Positions 28,181 through 38,061 of a DNA stretch of 64,000 nucleotides are shown piece by piece. The position numbers and the translations under genes were made by a program. The notes beneath the pieces were generated by a model. The model had not been told where the DNA came from. It ran no database searches and was given only the letters and a program-made list of their open reading frames with translations. The stretch is from Streptomyces cellostaticus (GTDB taxonomy: Bacteria > Actinomycetota > Actinomycetes > Streptomycetales > Streptomycetaceae): assembly GCF_023630175.1 (NCBI RefSeq), contig NZ_JALLIN010000005.1:62001-126000 (forward strand). Direction: 5' to 3'. Within the stretch, counting starts at the first letter, position 1. Every line of letters begins with the position of its first letter.

Positions 28181-28864
28181 ATGAGCCGGCGTTCCGGCAT
28201 CCTTGAGTTCGCCGTCCTCGGCCTGCTGCGCGAGTCCCCGATGCACGGCTATGAGCTGCGCAAACGACTCAACACGTCACTGGGTGTGTTCCGGGCGTTC
28301 AGCTACGGAACCCTGTACCCCTGCCTCAAGACGCTGGTCACCAACGGCTGGCTGATCGAGGAACCGGGCAGCACCCACGAGGACGCCCTGGCCGCTCCGC
28401 TCACCGGACGTCGCGCCAAGATCGTCTACCGGTTGACGGCAGAAGGTAAGGAGCATTTCGAGGAACTGCTCTCGCAGACCGGCCCCGACGCGTACGAGGA
28501 CGAGCACTTCGCCGCACGGTTCGCCTTCTTCGGGCAGACCTCGCGGGATGTGCGCATGCGCGTACTGGAGGGCCGGCGCAGCCGCCTGGAGGAGCGTCTG
28601 GAGAAGATGCGCGCCTCCCTGGCGCGCACCAGGGAGCGCCTCGACGACTACACGCTTGAGCTGCAGCGCCACGGTATGGAGTCCGTGGAGCGCGAAGTGC
28701 GCTGGCTGAACGAGCTCATCGAGAGCGAGCGGGCCGGGCGGGACCTCAAGGGTTCTGCTTCCGGGGGGACCGCTCAGCAGGACACCACCACTGGATCGAC
28801 GGGCGGCCTGCCCCGTACCGGGGAGCACTTCGGTACGGATACGCCCGGCGACACCGCCACGTGA
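28181..28864 (+). CDS. PadR-family transcriptional regulator
   Basis: A 227-residue regulator. The N-terminal winged helix is typical: [20 protein letters not shown] and [22 protein letters not shown]-terminal coiled-coil dimer domain (about 125-190) follows, then a low-complexity Ser/Thr/Gly tail. The ATG at 28181 follows GAGGAGGCG. A perfect palindrome upstream is its likely operator. The inositol-phosphate synthase gene starts 43 bp after it on the same strand, so PadR may control ino1 as well as itself; this is inference. Confidence 0.9.
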   Translation: MSRRSGILEFAVLGLLRESPMHGYELRKRLNTSLGVFRAFSYGTLYPCLKTLVTNGWLIEEPGSTHEDALAAPLTGRRAKIVYRLTAEGKEHFEELLSQTGPDAYEDEHFAARFAFFGQTSRDVRMRVLEGRRSRLEERLEKMRASLARTRERLDDYTLELQRHGMESVEREVRWLNELIESERAGRDLKGSASGGTAQQDTTTGSTGGLPRTGEHFGTDTPGDTAT

Positions 28865-28907
28865 GTCCCACTCAGGGCCTCACTCGTACACACAGGGAGC
28901 AACCGGA

Positions 28908-29990
28908 ATGGGTTCGGTTCGCGTAGCCATCGTCGGCGTCGGCAACTGCGCCGCGTCGCTGGTGCAGGGCGTCGAGTACTACAAGGACGCCGACCCGGCG
29001 TCCAAGGTCCCCGGCCTGATGCACGTGCAGTTCGGCGACTACCACGTCGGTGACGTCGAGTTCGTCGCCGCGTTCGACGTCGACGCGAAGAAGGTCGGCC
29101 TCGACCTCTCGGACGCCATCGGTGCCAGCGAGAACAACACCATCAAGATCTGCGACGTCCCGAACACGGGCGTCACGGTCCAGCGTGGCCACACCCTGGA
29201 CGGTCTGGGCAAGTACTACCGCATGACCATCGAGGAGTCCGCCGAGGAGCCCGTGGACGTCGTCCAGGTCCTCAAGGACAAGCAGGTCGACGTTCTCGTC
29301 TGCTACCTGCCCGTGGGTTCCGAGGACGCGGCGAAGTTCTACGCCCAGTGCGCCATCGACGCCAAGGTCGCCTTCGTCAACGCCCTCCCGGTGTTCATCG
29401 CCGGCACCAAGGAGTGGGCGGACAAGTTCACCGACGCCGGCGTGCCGATCGTCGGTGACGACATCAAGTCCCAGGTCGGCGCCACCATCACGCACCGCGT
29501 GATGGCGAAGCTGTTCGAGGACCGCGGTGTCCGCCTCGAGCGCACGATGCAGCTCAACGTCGGCGGCAACATGGACTTCAAGAACATGCTCGAGCGGGAC
29601 CGCCTCGAGTCGAAGAAGATCTCCAAGACGCAGGCCGTCACCTCGCAGATCCCCGACCGGGAGCTCGGCGAGAAGAACGTCCACATCGGCCCGTCCGACT
29701 ATGTCGCGTGGCTCGACGACCGCAAGTGGGCGTACGTCCGCCTCGAGGGTCGCGCCTTCGGTGACGTTCCGCTGAACCTGGAGTACAAGCTCGAGGTCTG
29801 GGACTCCCCGAACTCCGCGGGCGTCATCATCGACGCGCTGCGCGCCGCGAAGATCGCCAAGGACCGCGGCATCGGTGGCCCGATCCTGTCGGCCTCGAGC
29901 TACTTCATGAAGTCCCCGCCGGTCCAGTACTTCGACGACGAGGCCTACGAGAACGTCGAGAAGTTCATCCGCGGCGAGGTCGAGCGCTAA
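28908..29990 (+). CDS. ino1: Inositol-3-phosphate synthase
   Basis: NAD-dependent enzyme that turns glucose 6-phosphate into inositol 3-phosphate, the first step toward phosphatidylinositol and mycothiol. The length of 360 is the short actinobacterial form. The Rossmann motif is [16 protein letters not shown] near the N-terminus, and family motifs [13 protein letters not shown] and NVGGNMDF are present. It is followed by a strong terminator and may be co-transcribed with the PadR gene. Confidence 0.96.
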   Translation: MGSVRVAIVGVGNCAASLVQGVEYYKDADPASKVPGLMHVQFGDYHVGDVEFVAAFDVDAKKVGLDLSDAIGASENNTIKICDVPNTGVTVQRGHTLDGLGKYYRMTIEESAEEPVDVVQVLKDKQVDVLVCYLPVGSEDAAKFYAQCAIDAKVAFVNALPVFIAGTKEWADKFTDAGVPIVGDDIKSQVGATITHRVMAKLFEDRGVRLERTMQLNVGGNMDFKNMLERDRLESKKISKTQAVTSQIPDRELGEKNVHIGPSDYVAWLDDRKWAYVRLEGRAFGDVPLNLEYKLEVWDSPNSAGVIIDALRAAKIAKDRGIGGPILSASSYFMKSPPVQYFDDEAYENVEKFIRGEVER

Positions 29991-30042
29991 GCACGCCGGT
30001 TCGGCCGTTCAGCGCGCCGAAGAGAACGCTCCTGCCAGGGCT

Positions 30043-30081
30043 GCGAAGGGTCCCCGGGTCTTTGATCCGGGGACCCTTCGC
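30043..30081 (+). terminator. Terminator after ino1
   Basis: A 15-bp perfect stem (arms 30043-30057 and 30067-30081) with a 9-base loop, 53 bp after the ino1 stop. Confidence 0.85.
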
Positions 30082-30099
30082 GTATGTGAGGGTGAGGCC

Positions 30100-31416
30100 A
30101 TGCCCGTCGTCCGCGACCTGCGCGTCCTGCTGCGCCTGCGGGACTTCCGCCGCCTGCTGACCGTGCGCCTGCTGTCGCAGGGAGCGGACGGCGTCTACCA
30201 GATCGCACTGGCCGCCTACGTCGTCTTCTCCCCGGAGAAACAGACCTCGGCGGCGGCGATCGCCTCGGCGATGGCGGTCCTGCTGCTGCCCTACTCGCTG
30301 GTCGGCCCCTTCGCCGGGGTCCTGCTGGACCGCTGGCGGCGCCGTCAGGTCTTCGTGTACGGCAACCTGCTGCGCGCCCTGCTGGCGGGAGCCACCGCCG
30401 TACTGATGCTCAGCCATGTGCCGAACTGGCTGTTCTATGTCTCCGCGCTGTGTGTCACGGCCGTCAATCGTTTCGTCCTGGCCGGGCTGTCGGCCGCCCT
30501 GCCCCATGTGGTCGACACCGAGCGCCTGGTGATCGCCAACTCCTTGTCGCCCACGGCCGGGACACTCGCCGCGACGGCCGGGGGCGGCCTCGCCTTCGTG
30601 GTCCGGCTGGTGGCGTCGGGCTCCGATGCCGCGGTGGTGCTGCTCGGCGCCTTCCTCTATCTGTGTGCGGCACTGACCGCCCTGAGGATGGCTCCCGCCC
30701 TCCTGGGTCCCGACCGGGAGCACGCGCAGCCCCGTCTGCGGACCGCGCTTCTCGACGCCGCACGCGATCTGGTCTCGGCCGTCCGACACCTGGCCGCACC
30801 TCGCCGTCGTGAGGCGGTCTGGTCGCTGGCCGCCATGACGCTGATGCGCTTCTGCTACGGAGCGCTCCTTGTGCTGCTGCTCATGCTGTGCCGCTACGCC
30901 CTGTCCACGACCCCCGAGGAAGGGCTGCGCCTGCTCGGGCTCGGCCTCGCCGTGTCCGGTGCGGGCTTCTTCGCGGCCGCCGTGGTGACACCGTGGACGG
31001 TGGGACGGCTCGGGCCGGGCCGCTGGATCGCGGTGTGCGCGGGCACAGCCACCGTGCTGGAGCCCGCGCTCGGCCTCCCGTTCGCCACCGCACCGCTCCT
31101 GGTGGCCGCGTTCGTACTGGGTCTGATCACCCAGGGAACCAAGATCGCCACGGACACCGTCGTCCAGGCTTCGGTGGACGATGCCTTCAGGGGCCGGATC
31201 TTCGCGGTGTACGACGTCCTCTTCAACATCGCCTTCGTCGGCGCGGCGGGAGTCGCGGCTCTCATGCTGCCACCGGACGGCCGCTCGGTCGCGCTGGTGG
31301 TTCTCGTCGCACTGATCTACGGCGGGGTGGCCGTGGGCATGGCCCGCTTCGAGAGCCAGCACGGCCGGAACAGCCGAGGGGGCGATGTTTCACGTGAAAC
31401 ATCGCCCCCTCGCTAG
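30100..31416 (+). CDS. MFS transporter
   Basis: Major facilitator transporter of 438 residues with about 12 helices; the opening RDFRRLLTVRLLSQGADGVY and the charged loop LLDRWRRRQVFVYGNLLRAL are typical of the family's macrolide-efflux-like branch. The last codons encode VSRETSPPR, because a parS lies in frame at residues 430-434. The whole C-terminal tail is part of a long palindrome that ends two bases before the stop codon's last base pairs. The substrate is unknown. Confidence 0.88.
   Translation: MPVVRDLRVLLRLRDFRRLLTVRLLSQGADGVYQIALAAYVVFSPEKQTSAAAIASAMAVLLLPYSLVGPFAGVLLDRWRRRQVFVYGNLLRALLAGATAVLMLSHVPNWLFYVSALCVTAVNRFVLAGLSAALPHVVDTERLVIANSLSPTAGTLAATAGGGLAFVVRLVASGSDAAVVLLGAFLYLCAALTALRMAPALLGPDREHAQPRLRTALLDAARDLVSAVRHLAAPRRREAVWSLAAMTLMRFCYGALLVLLLMLCRYALSTTPEEGLRLLGLGLAVSGAGFFAAAVVTPWTVGRLGPGRWIAVCAGTATVLEPALGLPFATAPLLVAAFVLGLITQGTKIATDTVVQASVDDAFRGRIFAVYDVLFNIAFVGAAGVAALMLPPDGRSVALVVLVALIYGGVAVGMARFESQHGRNSRGGDVSRETSPPR
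31375..31412. terminator. 38-bp palindrome with parS at its centre, at the MFS 3' end
   Basis: Exact 19-base arms with parS as the core overlap the last codons of the MFS gene. The hairpin would form within the coding 3' end and can terminate that transcript or the opposing pcnA transcript. Confidence 0.65.
31387..31400. other. parS: parS site (exact consensus), in frame in an MFS gene
   Basis: GTTTCACGTGAAAC read as Val-Ser-Arg-Glu-Thr, residues 430-434 of the MFS protein. Confidence 0.93.
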
Positions 31417-31429
31417 GGCAGTGGGTCGT

Positions 31430-31443
31430 GTTTCACGTGAAAC
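31430..31443. other. parS: parS site (exact consensus)
   Basis: Second exact parS, starting 43 bp after the previous one, in the space between the convergent MFS and pcnA genes. Confidence 0.93.
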
Positions 31444-31461
31444 ATCAACCCCCTGCACGCC

Positions 31462-32928
31462 TCAGCCCTGCTCGGCCCACCACTCCTTGAGGGCCGCCGT
31501 CGCCTCTTCGTGCGCCATCGGTCCGTTCTCCAGGCGCAACTCCAGCAGGTGCTTGTACGCCTTGCCGATGACGGGGCCGGGGCCCACGCCCAGGATCTCC
31601 ATGATCTGGTTTCCGTCGAGGTCCGGACGGATCGCGTCCAGCTCCTCCTGCTCCTGGAGCTGAGCGATGCGCTCCTCCAGGCCGTCATAGGCCCGCGACA
31701 GTGCGACCGCCTTCCGCCTGTTCCGCGTCGTGCAGTCGGACCGGGTCAGCTTGTGCAGGCGGTCCAGCAGCGGGCCGGCGTCCCGGACGTAGCGCCGCAC
31801 CGCCGAGTCCGTCCACTCGCCGGTGCCGTAGCCGTGGAAGCGAAGATGAAGCTCGACGAGTCGTGAGACATCCTTCACCAACTCGTTCGAGTACTTCAGG
31901 GCCGTCATTCGCTTCTTGGTCATCTTCGCGCCGACCATCTCATGGTGGTGGAACGAGACGCGGCCGTCCTTCTCGAAGCGCCGGGTACGCGGCTTGCCGA
32001 TGTCGTGCAGCAGCGCGGCGAGGCGGAGCGTGAGGTCCGGCCCCTCCTGTTCCAGTGCGATCGCCTGCTCCAGCACGATCAGCGTGTGCTCGTAGACATC
32101 CTTGTGCCGGTGGTGCTCGTCACTCTCCAGCCGCAGCGCCGGCAGCTCCGGCAGGACATGGCCGGCCAGCCCGGTGTCGACCAGGAGGGCCAGGCCCGTG
32201 CGCGGCTGCTCGGAGAGGATCAGCTTGTTCAGCTCGTCCCGGACTCGCTCGGCGGAGACGATCTCGATCCGCCCAGCCATCTCGCTCATGGCGGTGACGA
32301 CCTCGGGAGCGACCTCGAAGTCCAGCTGGGCGGCGAACCGGGCGGCCCGCATCATCCGCAGCGGATCGTCCGAGAACGAATCCTCGGGCGTACCGGGGGT
32401 GCGCAGCACCTGGGTCGCGAGATCCTCAAGACCACCGTGCGGGTCGATGAACTCCTTCTCCGGCAGCGCCACGGCCATCGCGTTGACCGTGAAGTCACGG
32501 CGGACGAGGTCCTCCTCGATCGATTCGCCGTAGGAGACCTCTGGCTTGCGTGAGGTGCGGTCGTACGCCTCCGACCGGTAGGTCGTGATCTCGATCTGGA
32601 ACTGCCAGTCGGTGTCCGCGACACGGGCGCTCTTCTGTGCGCCGACCGTCCCGAAGGCGATCCCCACCTCCCAGACGGCGTCCGCCCACGGCCGCACGAT
32701 CTTCAGTACGTCCTCGGGACGCGCGTCGGTGGTGAAGTCCAGGTCGTTGCCGAGCCGGCCGAGCAGCGCGTCCCGGACCGAACCGCCCACCAGGGCGAGG
32801 GAGAACCCGGCCGCCCGGAAGCGGCGGGCGAGGTCGTCGGCGACGGGGGCCACCCGCAGCAGTTCGCTGACCGCGCGGTGCTGCGCCTGGCTCAGGGCGG
32901 AGGGAGTGTCTTCGTTGGCGTTCGGCAC
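31462..32928 (-). CDS. pcnA: CCA tRNA nucleotidyltransferase
   Basis: Class II nucleotidyltransferase that adds or repairs the 3' CCA of tRNAs; 488 residues. The catalytic head shows LVGGSVRDALLGRLGNDLDF, with the GGSVRD and DxD motifs, followed by the neck region and a C-terminal HD domain (LAALLHDIGKPRTR). The GTG at 32928 is chosen because homology begins with PNANEDTPSALSQAQ; the frame runs open well upstream, but that part is not conserved-looking. The order pcnA, DUF6049, murJ, sigma factor matches mycobacteria, although a mutT-like gene found there is absent. Confidence 0.94.
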   Translation of the reverse strand: MPNANEDTPSALSQAQHRAVSELLRVAPVADDLARRFRAAGFSLALVGGSVRDALLGRLGNDLDFTTDARPEDVLKIVRPWADAVWEVGIAFGTVGAQKSARVADTDWQFQIEITTYRSEAYDRTSRKPEVSYGESIEEDLVRRDFTVNAMAVALPEKEFIDPHGGLEDLATQVLRTPGTPEDSFSDDPLRMMRAARFAAQLDFEVAPEVVTAMSEMAGRIEIVSAERVRDELNKLILSEQPRTGLALLVDTGLAGHVLPELPALRLESDEHHRHKDVYEHTLIVLEQAIALEQEGPDLTLRLAALLHDIGKPRTRRFEKDGRVSFHHHEMVGAKMTKKRMTALKYSNELVKDVSRLVELHLRFHGYGTGEWTDSAVRRYVRDAGPLLDRLHKLTRSDCTTRNRRKAVALSRAYDGLEERIAQLQEQEELDAIRPDLDGNQIMEILGVGPGPVIGKAYKHLLELRLENGPMAHEEATAALKEWWAEQG

Positions 32929-33184
32929 AACAGAAGAGGGTACGTGTCCCCGGCGGCCCGGGTCGCCTCGATTGAGCAGCGCGGACGCCTCCCGGCATAC
33001 CCGTACAAGCACTGTGCTTACGGCGTACGAGCGCGCTCCCCTCGATACTGGATATGGAGGACGTGCCGCCACCGCTCCCCGGTCTTGCGGAGCAGACCGC
33101 GGCACTTCCACTCGGCGGGCCTCGTTACCATGCGTGGACGCACATTCCGACGACCACTGACGACGACGAGGGACGGGCGAGCGC

Positions 33185-35551
33185 GTGGCCGAGGCGGCTG
33201 ACTTCCAGGGGACCAGTGCCTCACCTGCCCGCCGGTGGCTGCGGCGCACCGGAGCGCTGCTCGCCGGTGTGCCGCTGCTGGCGGGGTTGCTCCAGCTGCC
33301 CGCCGCGGCGCCCGCGCAGGCCGCCTCGTCCAGCCCGGTGTCCGTCTCCCTGGACTCGCTCAGCCCCGGTGCCCCCACGGACGGGGACACGGTGACCGTG
33401 TCCGGGACGGTGACGAACACCGGCAAGCAGAACGTCACGGAAGCGCATGTCGGTCTGCGGGTGGGCCCCCTGCTGAACACGCGCTCGGCGATCGACGCCG
33501 TCTCCCGGCACTCCGCCGACCCCCGTACCCGCAGCGGCTCCGAGGTCGGCGGCAAGTACGTGGAGAAGTTCGCCGAACTCGCGCCCGGCGTCGCGCAGCA
33601 CTTCAGCATCTCCGTCCCGGTGGACCAGCTCGACCTCGGCCAGGACGGCGTCTACGAGTTCGGTGTGGCCCTGTCCGGCCAGACCTCCTCCCGGCCCTGG
33701 GACCAGGTGCTCGGCATCCAGCGGACGTTCCTGCCGTGGCAGGCGTCCGAGCCGGACACCAAGACCAGGACCACCTTCCTGTGGCCGCTGATCTCCACGT
33801 CCCACATGACGGCCAGGACAGGCCCGGGTGAGCTGCAGACGCCGGTCTTCCTCAACGATGACCTGGCCAAGGAGATCGCACCGGGCGGCCGGCTGGCGCA
33901 GATGCTGGACCTGGGCAAGGACCTGGACGTCACCTGGGTGATCGACCCCGACCTGCTGGCCTCGGTGGACGCCATGGCGGACAGCTACCGGCTGCGCGGC
34001 GAGGACGGCACCACCAAGGCCGGCACCGACCAGGCGGTCGCCAAGCAGTGGCTGGCCAAGCTGCAGCAGGCCGTCGTGGGCAAGGAGGTCGTGGCCCTGC
34101 CCTTCGCCGACCCGGACCTGGCCTCCCTGGCGCACAGCGGCACCAGCGTCACCGGCTCACTCAGCCACCTCAAGGACGCCACCGATGTCGCCGCCACCAC
34201 CGTGAAGACGGTGCTCCACGTCACACCGACGACCGACTTCGCCTGGCCCGTGGAAGGCGCCGTCGACCCGTCGATCATGAAGGTCGCCACCTCCGCCGGA
34301 GCCGACCGCGTGATCGCCCGCAGCGACAGCCTCCGGGAGACCGCCGGTCTGCCGTACACCCCGTCCGCGGCGCGCCCGGTCGGCGGCGGCACGACGGCGG
34401 TGGTGTCCGACGCGCGGCTCTCCACGGCCTTCGAGGGCGACCTGACCAAGGCGGGCTCGGCGACCCTCGCCGTCCAGCAGTTCCTGGCGCAGAGCCTGGA
34501 GGTGAACGCGCAGACGGACACCCAGCGCAGCATCGTGGTCGCCCCGCAGCGCATGCCGTCGGCTAGCGAGGCGCAGGCGATGGCGAAGGCGGTGAAGGAG
34601 CTCCAGGGCGGCACCTGGTCCCAGGCGCAGAGCCTCACCGCGGCCGCAAAGGCCAAGCCGGACCCGGACGCCACCACCCGCATCCCGTCGACGTCCGCCT
34701 ACTCCTCCGCACTGCGCAAGCGGGAGCTGCCGAGGACGGCCTTCGAGCAGATCGCGCGCACGCAGGACAAGCTCGACAACTTCAAGGTGGTCCTCAGTGA
34801 CCAGTCCCGGGTGATCACCCCGTTCGGGCGGGCCATAAACCGTGAGATGTCCACGTCCTGGCGCGGCCGCGGTGCCGAGGCGGACAGCTTCCGGGGCGAC
34901 ACCGAGGCCTGGCTCGACGAGCTGGCCGACCAGGTCAAACTGATCGACAAGTCCGAGACGAAGCTCTCCGGGCGGAGCGCCACCATCCCGGTGACCGTCC
35001 AGAACAACCTCGTGCAGCCGGTGAGCCATCTGGTCCTGCGGCTCACGTCGACGATGCCGACCCGCCTGAAGATCGGGGGCAAGGCCTACGACGAGCAGCC
35101 CGTCGAGGTGTCGGGCGGCCACAGCCAGTCCGTGAAGTTCACCACGGCGGCCAACGCCAACGGCCGCGTCACGGTCATCGCCCAGCTCTACACCCAGGAC
35201 GGCCAGGAGTACGGCGACCCGGTCAGCTTCGACGTGAAGGTCACCGAAGTCACCCCGACCGTGATGCTGGTCATCGGCGGCGGTGTACTCCTGCTCGTCC
35301 TGGCCGGGTTCCGGATGTACACCCAGCGCAAGCGCGCGGCGGCCCGCAGGGCGGACGACGACGGACCCGGCACCGAGGGCGGGGAGACCGACGACGGTCC
35401 CCGGAACCCCGATGTCCCTGGAGACCGTCTCTCCGACGAGCCCGGCTCCCCGTCCGGGGCAGAGGACCCGGAGCAGCAGAGTGACCCTGCGCCGGACACC
35501 GCACCGGAAAACACCGACCCGTCCGGGACGGGTGAGAGAGTGGACCGTTGA
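33185..35551 (+). CDS. DUF6049 membrane-anchored extracytoplasmic protein
   Basis: A 788-residue protein of unknown function conserved beside murJ in actinobacteria. An N-terminal signal sequence (about 17-47, RRTGALLAGVPLLAGLLQLP then AQA) leads to a long extracytoplasmic part of about 640 residues. The first 130 residues look like an immunoglobulin-type beta domain (DGDTVTVSGTVTNTG). A single C-terminal membrane helix (about 690-710, VMLVIGGGVLLLVLAGFRMY) precedes a charged, disordered cytoplasmic tail. The GTG at 33185 begins the gene. murJ starts 46 bp after it, so a common operon and a role in envelope assembly are likely. Confidence 0.85.
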   Translation: MAEAADFQGTSASPARRWLRRTGALLAGVPLLAGLLQLPAAAPAQAASSSPVSVSLDSLSPGAPTDGDTVTVSGTVTNTGKQNVTEAHVGLRVGPLLNTRSAIDAVSRHSADPRTRSGSEVGGKYVEKFAELAPGVAQHFSISVPVDQLDLGQDGVYEFGVALSGQTSSRPWDQVLGIQRTFLPWQASEPDTKTRTTFLWPLISTSHMTARTGPGELQTPVFLNDDLAKEIAPGGRLAQMLDLGKDLDVTWVIDPDLLASVDAMADSYRLRGEDGTTKAGTDQAVAKQWLAKLQQAVVGKEVVALPFADPDLASLAHSGTSVTGSLSHLKDATDVAATTVKTVLHVTPTTDFAWPVEGAVDPSIMKVATSAGADRVIARSDSLRETAGLPYTPSAARPVGGGTTAVVSDARLSTAFEGDLTKAGSATLAVQQFLAQSLEVNAQTDTQRSIVVAPQRMPSASEAQAMAKAVKELQGGTWSQAQSLTAAAKAKPDPDATTRIPSTSAYSSALRKRELPRTAFEQIARTQDKLDNFKVVLSDQSRVITPFGRAINREMSTSWRGRGAEADSFRGDTEAWLDELADQVKLIDKSETKLSGRSATIPVTVQNNLVQPVSHLVLRLTSTMPTRLKIGGKAYDEQPVEVSGGHSQSVKFTTAANANGRVTVIAQLYTQDGQEYGDPVSFDVKVTEVTPTVMLVIGGGVLLLVLAGFRMYTQRKRAAARRADDDGPGTEGGETDDGPRNPDVPGDRLSDEPGSPSGAEDPEQQSDPAPDTAPENTDPSGTGERVDR

Positions 35552-35597
35552 GCGATGTCGTGGCCGGTGTGGCCCGGGACGATGAGGTGGGGTAACC

Positions 35598-37943
35598 ATG
35601 AACGCGCCGTACGACGGTGATCGCGGCCAGGGCGCGGCCGGCTCGGGCTACCCCGAGCCGTCGCCCGAGCCCGGCCAGGTGCCGCCGCAGCACGCGGCGG
35701 ACATGTACCTCCAGGACGCCTACGACCAGGACCCCTATCGGGCGCAGGACCTCGCCGCCCAGGACCCGGTCGCCGAGGCGCTGTACGACCGTGCCTCGCA
35801 CCCTCCTCCGCCGCCGGGCACCTACGAGCAGCAGCAGCCGCTGTACGCCCCGCCGGCCCAGTCGCCGCACGCGCCGGACCCCCGGGTCTGGGCGCAGACG
35901 CCGGCGCCTGAGCCCGACGGCGCGGCCCCGTACCTGCCCTACGGCGACGATCCCCGCACGACCCGGTTCGTGGGCGTGGACGACCTGGTCACGCACTCCG
36001 GCGAGGAGTACCACGAGCCGGACGCCTTCGCGCACCTCTTCCGGGACCAGCAGCAGGGCGGTGGACCCGCGCCGATGGATCCCCCCTCCGTACCCGGTCC
36101 GGCCTCGGGCCAGGGCCCTGCGGGCGCCTACCCGGCCGCGCCGCAGGCTCCGGGACCGCAGCAGCCGAACCGGTACGCGGACGCCCGGTACCAGGGTGGA
36201 ACCGCCGCTCCCGGCGGTCCCGCGCCGTCTTCGGTGCCGGCCCCGGCCGCGGCTCCCGAGCCCGCGGGCGCGGCCGCCACCGCGACCGCTGCCCCGCCCG
36301 CGCCGAAGAAGGGCGGGAAGGCAGCGGGGCTGCTGAAGTCCAGCGCGGTCATGGCTGCGGGCACGATGGTCTCCCGGCTCACCGGGTTCGTCCGATCCGC
36401 GCTGATCGCCGCCGCGCTGGGTCTCGGCCTGCTCGCCGACTCGTTCCAGGTGGCCTACCAGCTACCCACGATGATCTACATCCTCACCGTCGGCGGTGGC
36501 CTCAACTCCGTCTTCGTGCCCCAGCTGGTGCGTTCCATGAAGGAGGACGAGGACGGCGGCGAGGCCTTCGCCAACCGCCTGCTGACCGTCGTGATGGTGG
36601 CCCTGGCCGCGCTGACCGGTCTCGCGATGTTCGCGGCGCCGTTGCTGGTGCGGCTGCTGTCTCCCACCATCGCGGACGACCCGGCGGCCAACGACGTCGC
36701 GGTCACCTTCACCCGTTACTTCCTGCCCTCCATCTTCTTCATGGGCATTCACGTGGTGATGGGTCAGATCCTGAACGCCAGGGGCAGGTTCGGCGCGATG
36801 ATGTGGACCCCGGTCCTGAACAACATCGTCATCATCATCTCGCTCGGCATGTTCATCTGGGTCTACGGCACCGCGGCCAACTCGCACCTGGCCGTCGAGA
36901 GCATCCCGCCGCAGGGCCAGCGGCTGCTCGGCATCGGTGTGCTGCTCGGCCTGGTGGTGCAGTCGCTCGCGATGATCCCCTACCTGCGGGAGACCGGGTT
37001 CCGGATCCGGCTGCGCTTCGACTGGCGGGGCCACGGTCTCGGCAAGGCCGCGATGCTCGCCAAGTGGACGGTCCTGTTCGTACTCGCCAACCAGTTGGGC
37101 GCCATGGTCGTGACCCAGCTGTCCACCGCCGCGGGCGACGACTCGGGGGTCAAGGGGACCGGCTTCGCCGCCTACGCCAACGCCCAGCTCATCTGGGGTC
37201 TGCCCCAGGCCATCATCACCGTCTCCCTGATGGCGGCGCTGCTGCCGCGCATCTCGCGCTCGGCCGCCGAGGACGACGGCGGCGCCGTCCGCGACGACAT
37301 CTCGCAGGGGCTGCGCACGACCGCGGTCGCCATCGTGCCCATCGCCTTCGGTTTCCTCGCGCTCGGTGTCCCGATGTGCACGCTGATCTTCGGCTCGGCG
37401 GGCATCGGCTCGGCCACCAACATGGGCTACATGCTGATGGCCTTCGGTCTCGGCCTGATCCCTTACTCGGTGCAGTACGTCGTCCTGCGCGCCTTCTACG
37501 CGTACGAGGACACCCGCACCCCCTTCTACAACACCGTCATCGTGGCGGCGGTGAACGCGGCCGTCTCCGTGCTCTGCTACTTCGTGCTGCCGTCCCGCTG
37601 GGCGGTGGCGGGCATGGCCGCCGCTTACGGCCTCGCCTACGCGATCGGAGTGGGTGTCGCCTGGCGGCGGCTGCGCAAGCGGCTCGGCGGTGACCTGGAC
37701 GGCGCCCGGGTCCTGCGGACCTACGCCCGGCTCTGCATCGCCTCGGTGCCGGCGGCTCTGCTCAGTGGTGCCGCCTGCTACGGCATCGGGCATACCCTCG
37801 GCCAGGGCGTCATCGGTTCGTTCGCCGCGCTGATCGCCGGTGGCGCGGTCCTGCTCGGCGTCTTCTTCGTCGCCGCGCGCAAGATGCGGATCGAGGAGCT
37901 CAACTCGCTCGTGGGGATGGTCCGCGGGCGTCTGGGGCGCTGA
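35598..37943 (+). CDS. murJ: Lipid II flippase MurJ with long N-terminal extension
   Basis: Moves the peptidoglycan precursor lipid II across the membrane. The first 240 residues are Pro-, Gln- and Ala-rich and probably disordered in the cytoplasm. The MurJ core of 14 helices follows (SAVMAAGTMVSRLTGFVRSA onward, with YQLPTMIYILTVGGGLNSVF). In mycobacteria the same polypeptide continues into a pseudokinase domain; here that domain is the separate next gene. The ATG at 35598 follows GAGGTGGGG. Transcription probably continues from the DUF6049 gene. Confidence 0.95.
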   Translation: MNAPYDGDRGQGAAGSGYPEPSPEPGQVPPQHAADMYLQDAYDQDPYRAQDLAAQDPVAEALYDRASHPPPPPGTYEQQQPLYAPPAQSPHAPDPRVWAQTPAPEPDGAAPYLPYGDDPRTTRFVGVDDLVTHSGEEYHEPDAFAHLFRDQQQGGGPAPMDPPSVPGPASGQGPAGAYPAAPQAPGPQQPNRYADARYQGGTAAPGGPAPSSVPAPAAAPEPAGAAATATAAPPAPKKGGKAAGLLKSSAVMAAGTMVSRLTGFVRSALIAAALGLGLLADSFQVAYQLPTMIYILTVGGGLNSVFVPQLVRSMKEDEDGGEAFANRLLTVVMVALAALTGLAMFAAPLLVRLLSPTIADDPAANDVAVTFTRYFLPSIFFMGIHVVMGQILNARGRFGAMMWTPVLNNIVIIISLGMFIWVYGTAANSHLAVESIPPQGQRLLGIGVLLGLVVQSLAMIPYLRETGFRIRLRFDWRGHGLGKAAMLAKWTVLFVLANQLGAMVVTQLSTAAGDDSGVKGTGFAAYANAQLIWGLPQAIITVSLMAALLPRISRSAAEDDGGAVRDDISQGLRTTAVAIVPIAFGFLALGVPMCTLIFGSAGIGSATNMGYMLMAFGLGLIPYSVQYVVLRAFYAYEDTRTPFYNTVIVAAVNAAVSVLCYFVLPSRWAVAGMAAAYGLAYAIGVGVAWRRLRKRLGGDLDGARVLRTYARLCIASVPAALLSGAACYGIGHTLGQGVIGSFAALIAGGAVLLGVFFVAARKMRIEELNSLVGMVRGRLGR

Positions 37944-38061
37944 GGCGGGGGTAGGCGCACAACCATCGTGCGCGGCTGTGTGTCGTGCATAGCGGCGGAC
38001 TGTGGGCACAATTGGATTCGGCGTCGGACAGCGTGCAACGGATGGGGAGGCAGGGACGACG

